A stretch of 35,234 nt of DNA, taken from contig JBKPNX010000233.1 in assembly GCA_046732855.1 (NCBI GenBank), positions 1-35,234 on the forward strand, written 5' to 3'. The stretch is from JBKPNX01 sp046732855. GTDB lineage: Bacteria > Pseudomonadota > Alphaproteobacteria > Geminicoccales > Geminicoccaceae. This document shows positions 32,758 to 35,234 of this stretch, one piece after another (the stretch's first letter is position 1; each line of letters opens with the position of its first letter). The position numbers and the translations under genes are program-made. A model generated the notes under the pieces. The model made no database searches. It had not been told where the DNA came from and saw only the letters and a program-made list of their open reading frames with translations.

Positions 32758-34459
32758 AGATCGCGATCTGGTAGAGCGTCTGTCGCCGTCGGGGCAAGAT
32801 CCGGGGCTGCCGCCGCCGCGATCGGACCCGCCTGGGGCGCTCGATACCAGCCGTCGTGCCCACGACCGCGCAGAAGCTCCGCCTCCGTTTTCCGCGGCGA
32901 GCGCATCGGACATTCCGGACGAGACGGAAGTCCTGGCGGCGCCGACCGGGCGCACCACGGCGTGGGTTGCGCTCCACGCGGCATCGCCTGAGCAGCGCGC
33001 GACGAGCGACGGCACGGAACGCCATGCCGCGGCGCTGAGCGCGCTGAAGGAGGCGCAGCCCGGCTACGATGCGCTGATCGGCGTCGCTGACCCCGCGCTG
33101 CCGGCCGACGACCCGGACATGTCCTGCCAAAGCTTGCTCGGCCGATTGCAGGCGATGCTCGGCGCGGACGATGCGGATGCCTGGCGGGCCTTTGTGGTCT
33201 GGGCGCAGCAAGCGGGCAAGCCGCCCCGCCTGCTGCACGTGCTCGCGGCGCTGGCTGCAGCGCGCGAGGAGGACTGGCCGCGGGTCTTCCGCCATGCCAA
33301 GACGGCGGTGGCCATGAGCCAGCGTGACCTGTTCGCGCAGCGGCTCTTTCTTCGCGCCCGCGGCAGAATGGAGGACGCTCCCACGGCCCTCGCCGATGAT
33401 CTGTCCGACTTCTTTTGCCCGCACCCGTTCGAGAGCTTCGAGCTTCGCCAGAATGGCGACGTTCACACCTGCTGTCCGGCATGGCTGCCGGTGCCGATCG
33501 GCAATTTTCACCACCAGAAGCCCGACGAGATCTGGAACTCTCCGGCCGCCCAGGCGATCCGCAGCTCGATTCTGGACGGCACCTACCGATATTGCTCGCG
33601 GATGCACTGCACGGAGATCGTCGATCGCCGGCTGCCGCGCCGCGCCGATCTGATGGACCCGTACCACCGGGAGATCGTTGCGCGAAAGCTCGTGCGTCTC
33701 GAGCGACGGCCCCTGCGAGTCATGATGTCGCAGGATCGCAGCTGTAATCTCTCGTGCCCGTCCTGTCGCACGAAGCTCATCCTGGCCAAGAAGCACGAGC
33801 AGGACCGCCTGAACGAGATTTTCGAGACGGTCATTCTTCCGCTGCTGCGCGATGCCCGGCTCGTCAAGATCACAGGCTCGGGCGATCCGTTCGCCAGCGG
33901 CCACTTCCGCTACGTCCTGAAGCGTCTGAGCCGGCGGGAGTATCCGCAGCTGCGCGTGCAGCTGCAGACCAACGGTCTCCTCCTCGATCGGCGCGCTTGG
34001 GAAGAGCTCGGGCTCCACGGTCTCGTCGAGAGCGTCTGGGTGTCGATCGATGCCGCCCGGCCCGAGACCTATGCGGTCGTGCGGAGCGGCGGCTCCCTCG
34101 CCAAGCTGGTGCAGAACTTTGGTTTCCTAGGAAACTTGAGGCGGCACGGCCATATCCGGCAGCTCCGCCTGGATTTCGTGGTGCAGGCGCTCAACTTTCG
34201 CGAGATGCCCGAGGCGGTGGACCTCGCGCGCGTCTTCGGCTTCGACGGCATCTGTTTTCAGATGATCCGGAACTGGGGCACGTTCACCGTGGCCGAGTTC
34301 GACCGGCATTTCATCGGCTCGCCCGATCACCCGGACTACGGCGAGTTCCTGGAGGTCCTGCGCCGTCCGGACCTGAGGTGGGCCGGCGTCAATTGGAGCA
34401 ACGTGCGGCCGTTCTACGAACGGGCGAGAGCGGAGCAGCGCCCGCGGGAATCGCCTTGA
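32738..34459 (+). CDS. Radical SAM protein with N-terminal SPASM-like region (permuted layout)
   Basis: A 573-residue protein in three parts. Residues 1-100 are Pro/Ala/Asp-rich and probably disordered. Residues 100-220 are helical and TPR-like (LLHVLAALAAAREEDWPRVF). A SPASM-like region at 225-300 has cysteines 227 (FFCPHP), 245-246 (HTCCPAW), 286 and 291 (YCSRMHC), with IGNF and IWNSPAAQAIRSSILDG, the usual phrase of a SPASM tail. The radical SAM core follows with C336-x3-C340-x2-C343 in SCNLSCPSC, then GSGDPFAS, VQLQTNGLLLD and VWVSIDAARPETY. SPASM normally follows the core, so the order is reversed. ATG 32738 has GGAGG 8 bp upstream. The target is unknown. Confidence 0.88.
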   Translation: MISAGFRDRDLVERLSPSGQDPGLPPPRSDPPGALDTSRRAHDRAEAPPPFSAASASDIPDETEVLAAPTGRTTAWVALHAASPEQRATSDGTERHAAALSALKEAQPGYDALIGVADPALPADDPDMSCQSLLGRLQAMLGADDADAWRAFVVWAQQAGKPPRLLHVLAALAAAREEDWPRVFRHAKTAVAMSQRDLFAQRLFLRARGRMEDAPTALADDLSDFFCPHPFESFELRQNGDVHTCCPAWLPVPIGNFHHQKPDEIWNSPAAQAIRSSILDGTYRYCSRMHCTEIVDRRLPRRADLMDPYHREIVARKLVRLERRPLRVMMSQDRSCNLSCPSCRTKLILAKKHEQDRLNEIFETVILPLLRDARLVKITGSGDPFASGHFRYVLKRLSRREYPQLRVQLQTNGLLLDRRAWEELGLHGLVESVWVSIDAARPETYAVVRSGGSLAKLVQNFGFLGNLRRHGHIRQLRLDFVVQALNFREMPEAVDLARVFGFDGICFQMIRNWGTFTVAEFDRHFIGSPDHPDYGEFLEVLRRPDLRWAGVNWSNVRPFYERARAEQRPRESP

Positions 34460-34782
34460 CTGAACCGGTCTCGCCGACACGCGGGGTACACGATCCGTCG
34501 TCAAAATGTCGGCCCTGGTCCGGTCCGGGAAGGGCCGGGCATCGTGCGGCAGGTAATCTGCGATCAGCGCGTGCCCTCGCCGCGGGGGCGTCACCTCACA
34601 TCTTGAGTTGCATCGTGATGGACCGAATTGGCTTCGGTGTGAGCTGGTTCACAACTCCAGTCCCTGACATGTGCGATACAGCTGCAGTGCATGAGCCCCA
34701 ACGCGGTGCCGTTTCGGAGCGCGCGCCGCATCGATCACTTTGCTGCTTACTCCCTTGATCACTGAAGAGCGGAGGCAGGGTG
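34460..34782. other. Intergenic region upstream of truncated propeller gene
   Basis: About 320 bp between the radical SAM gene and the truncated exported-protein gene. It contains copy B of the conserved CRP-like site and no gene-like frame. Confidence 0.4.
34637..34676. promoter_or_regulatory. CRP-like site with downstream ATGTGCGA element, copy B
   Basis: GTGTGAGCTGGTTCACA (34637-34653) differs from copy A at one base, keeps TGTGA-N6-TCACA exactly, and is followed after 15 bases by ATGTGCGA (34669-34676). It lies about 107 bp upstream of the ATG of the truncated exported-protein gene, a suitable place for an activator or repressor of that gene. Confidence 0.6.
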
Positions 34783-35031
34783 ATGAGGACGATTTCGCAA
34801 TCGAGCTGCCGGCCGAGATCTTCGGGACGCCCTGATTCCCTCACGGCGAACGGACTTGCATCAACCTGGTGTTTTGCCTGGCGGGTGGCGGCAGCACTGG
34901 CGGGGGCTGTCTTGGCCGGCGCACCGGCCTATGCCGGCACCTGGGACCACCCGCGCGGCAATGCGGCCAACACCGGCTTTGCCGACGTCGCGACCGCGCC
35001 GGCGGTGCTGCTGGCCTTCCCCCGAAGTTAG
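34783..35031 (+). pseudogene. Exported PQQ/WD-type propeller-like protein, truncated by IS insertion
   Basis: Only the first 82 codons remain. GGAGG lies 7 bp before ATG 34783. A long N-region is followed by a hydrophobic signal segment and an AYA cleavage site near residue 51 (VAAALAGAVLAGAPAYA). The mature start GTWDHPRGNAANTGFADVATA resembles the first blade of PQQ-binding-like beta-propeller proteins, where a W-x(3-4)-RG-ANTG pattern is common. The frame stops after FPRS at 35031, inside IS3-family sequence, so the remainder was separated by the insertion and should lie beyond the element. A GTG at 34780 is an alternative start. Confidence 0.65.
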
Positions 35032-35234
35032 GTCCAGGGCGGAGGTGAGTTGTTCACTTCGTAGCATGGGCTCGGTGCTGGAGCGAGCGCCGGCGCGGGG
35101 CGCGGACCTTCATCGAGTCCGAGCGCGCCGAGCCGGCGCGCGAACCGCTCCGGCGCCTCGTAGCCGAGCGCGCTGTGGGGGCGCTCGCGGTTGTAGTGCT
35201 GGCGCCAAGCCTCGATGATCCGCGCGGCCTCGGC
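35021..35234 (-). mobile_element. IS3-family insertion sequence, partial (runs off window)
   Basis: One end of an IS3-family element begins between about 35015 and 35030 and continues past the window edge. It is identified by the transposase C-terminus it carries. The interrupted exported-protein frame marks the insertion point. The exact terminal repeat and target duplication cannot be seen without the other end. Confidence 0.8.
35028..35234 (-). CDS. IS3-family transposase OrfB, C-terminal part
   Basis: The last 68 codons of an IS3-family DDE transposase, stop at 35028. The diagnostic end of the rve integrase core is IIEAWRQHYNRERPHSALGY, followed by EAPERFARRLGALGLDE and a Pro/Ala-rich tail ending NNSPPPWT. 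The catalytic DDE residues lie outside the window. It is read toward the truncated exported-protein gene. Confidence 0.9.
   Translation of the reverse strand, partial: AEAARIIEAWRQHYNRERPHSALGYEAPERFARRLGALGLDEGPRPAPALAPAPSPCYEVNNSPPPWT

Noticed and set aside
32675..34018. 447-codon minus-strand frame antisense to the radical SAM gene
   Set aside because: Arg-rich shadow of the plus-strand radical SAM gene; no motif of its own.

Overview
The window is a high-GC chromosomal segment of an alphaproteobacterium, most likely a Rhodospirillales-type lineage, possibly from a metagenome. This rests on gene order (YggT-DUF167-FolD; YbbN-LON-Trm112-DUF971; argC-ilvA), very GC-rich third codon positions, frequent GTG/TTG starts and tRNA genes with encoded CCA. 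No rRNA, CRISPR array or replication origin was seen. The species cannot be named from sequence alone.

Layout. 1-725 has no convincing gene. 726-3089 is a Wzz/BY-kinase fusion for exopolysaccharide export, visibly lower in GC than its neighbours. 3416-7187 holds argC-ilvA on the minus strand, divergent from purD. 7188-14704 carries a palindromic intergenic repeat, an HtrA-like protease, bioY-tsaC, a DUF2628 membrane protein, a fatty acid desaturase, a PfkB kinase and a PuuE-type deacetylase. 14771-19398 has a membrane-anchored unknown protein, a VanZ-like protein, a second Wzz-family protein without a kinase domain, apt behind five 23-24 bp tandem repeats, a truncated class III cyclase and a small unknown gene. 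19642-23420 has cysS and, on the minus strand, ybbN, a LON-domain gene, Trm112 and DUF971. 23577-26630 has tRNA-Gly(GCC), fructokinase and zwf. 26932-30331 is minus-strand fsr, folD, DUF167 and YggT, followed by two tandem tRNA-Ala genes (CGC and UGC).

The right end (30.7-35.2 kb) is the most unusual part. Two radical SAM genes diverge from one another. One has its SPASM-like cysteine region in front of the radical SAM core. The gap between them holds a frameshifted gene remnant. On the left is a frameshifted remnant of an endonuclease/exonuclease/phosphatase-family gene. On the right is the start of an exported propeller-like protein cut by an IS3-family element that runs off the window. This looks like an accessory region in active decay, with AT-richer stretches suggesting acquired DNA.

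Central metabolism (Arg, Thr catabolism or Ile synthesis, purine, biotin uptake, G6P oxidation, one-carbon) and translation (cysS, tsaC, three tRNAs) make up most of the rest. Non-coding signals that stand out are a 26 bp perfect palindrome just before purD, the repeats in front of apt, and two distant copies of a TGTGA-N6-TCACA site followed at the same spacing by ATGTGCGA.
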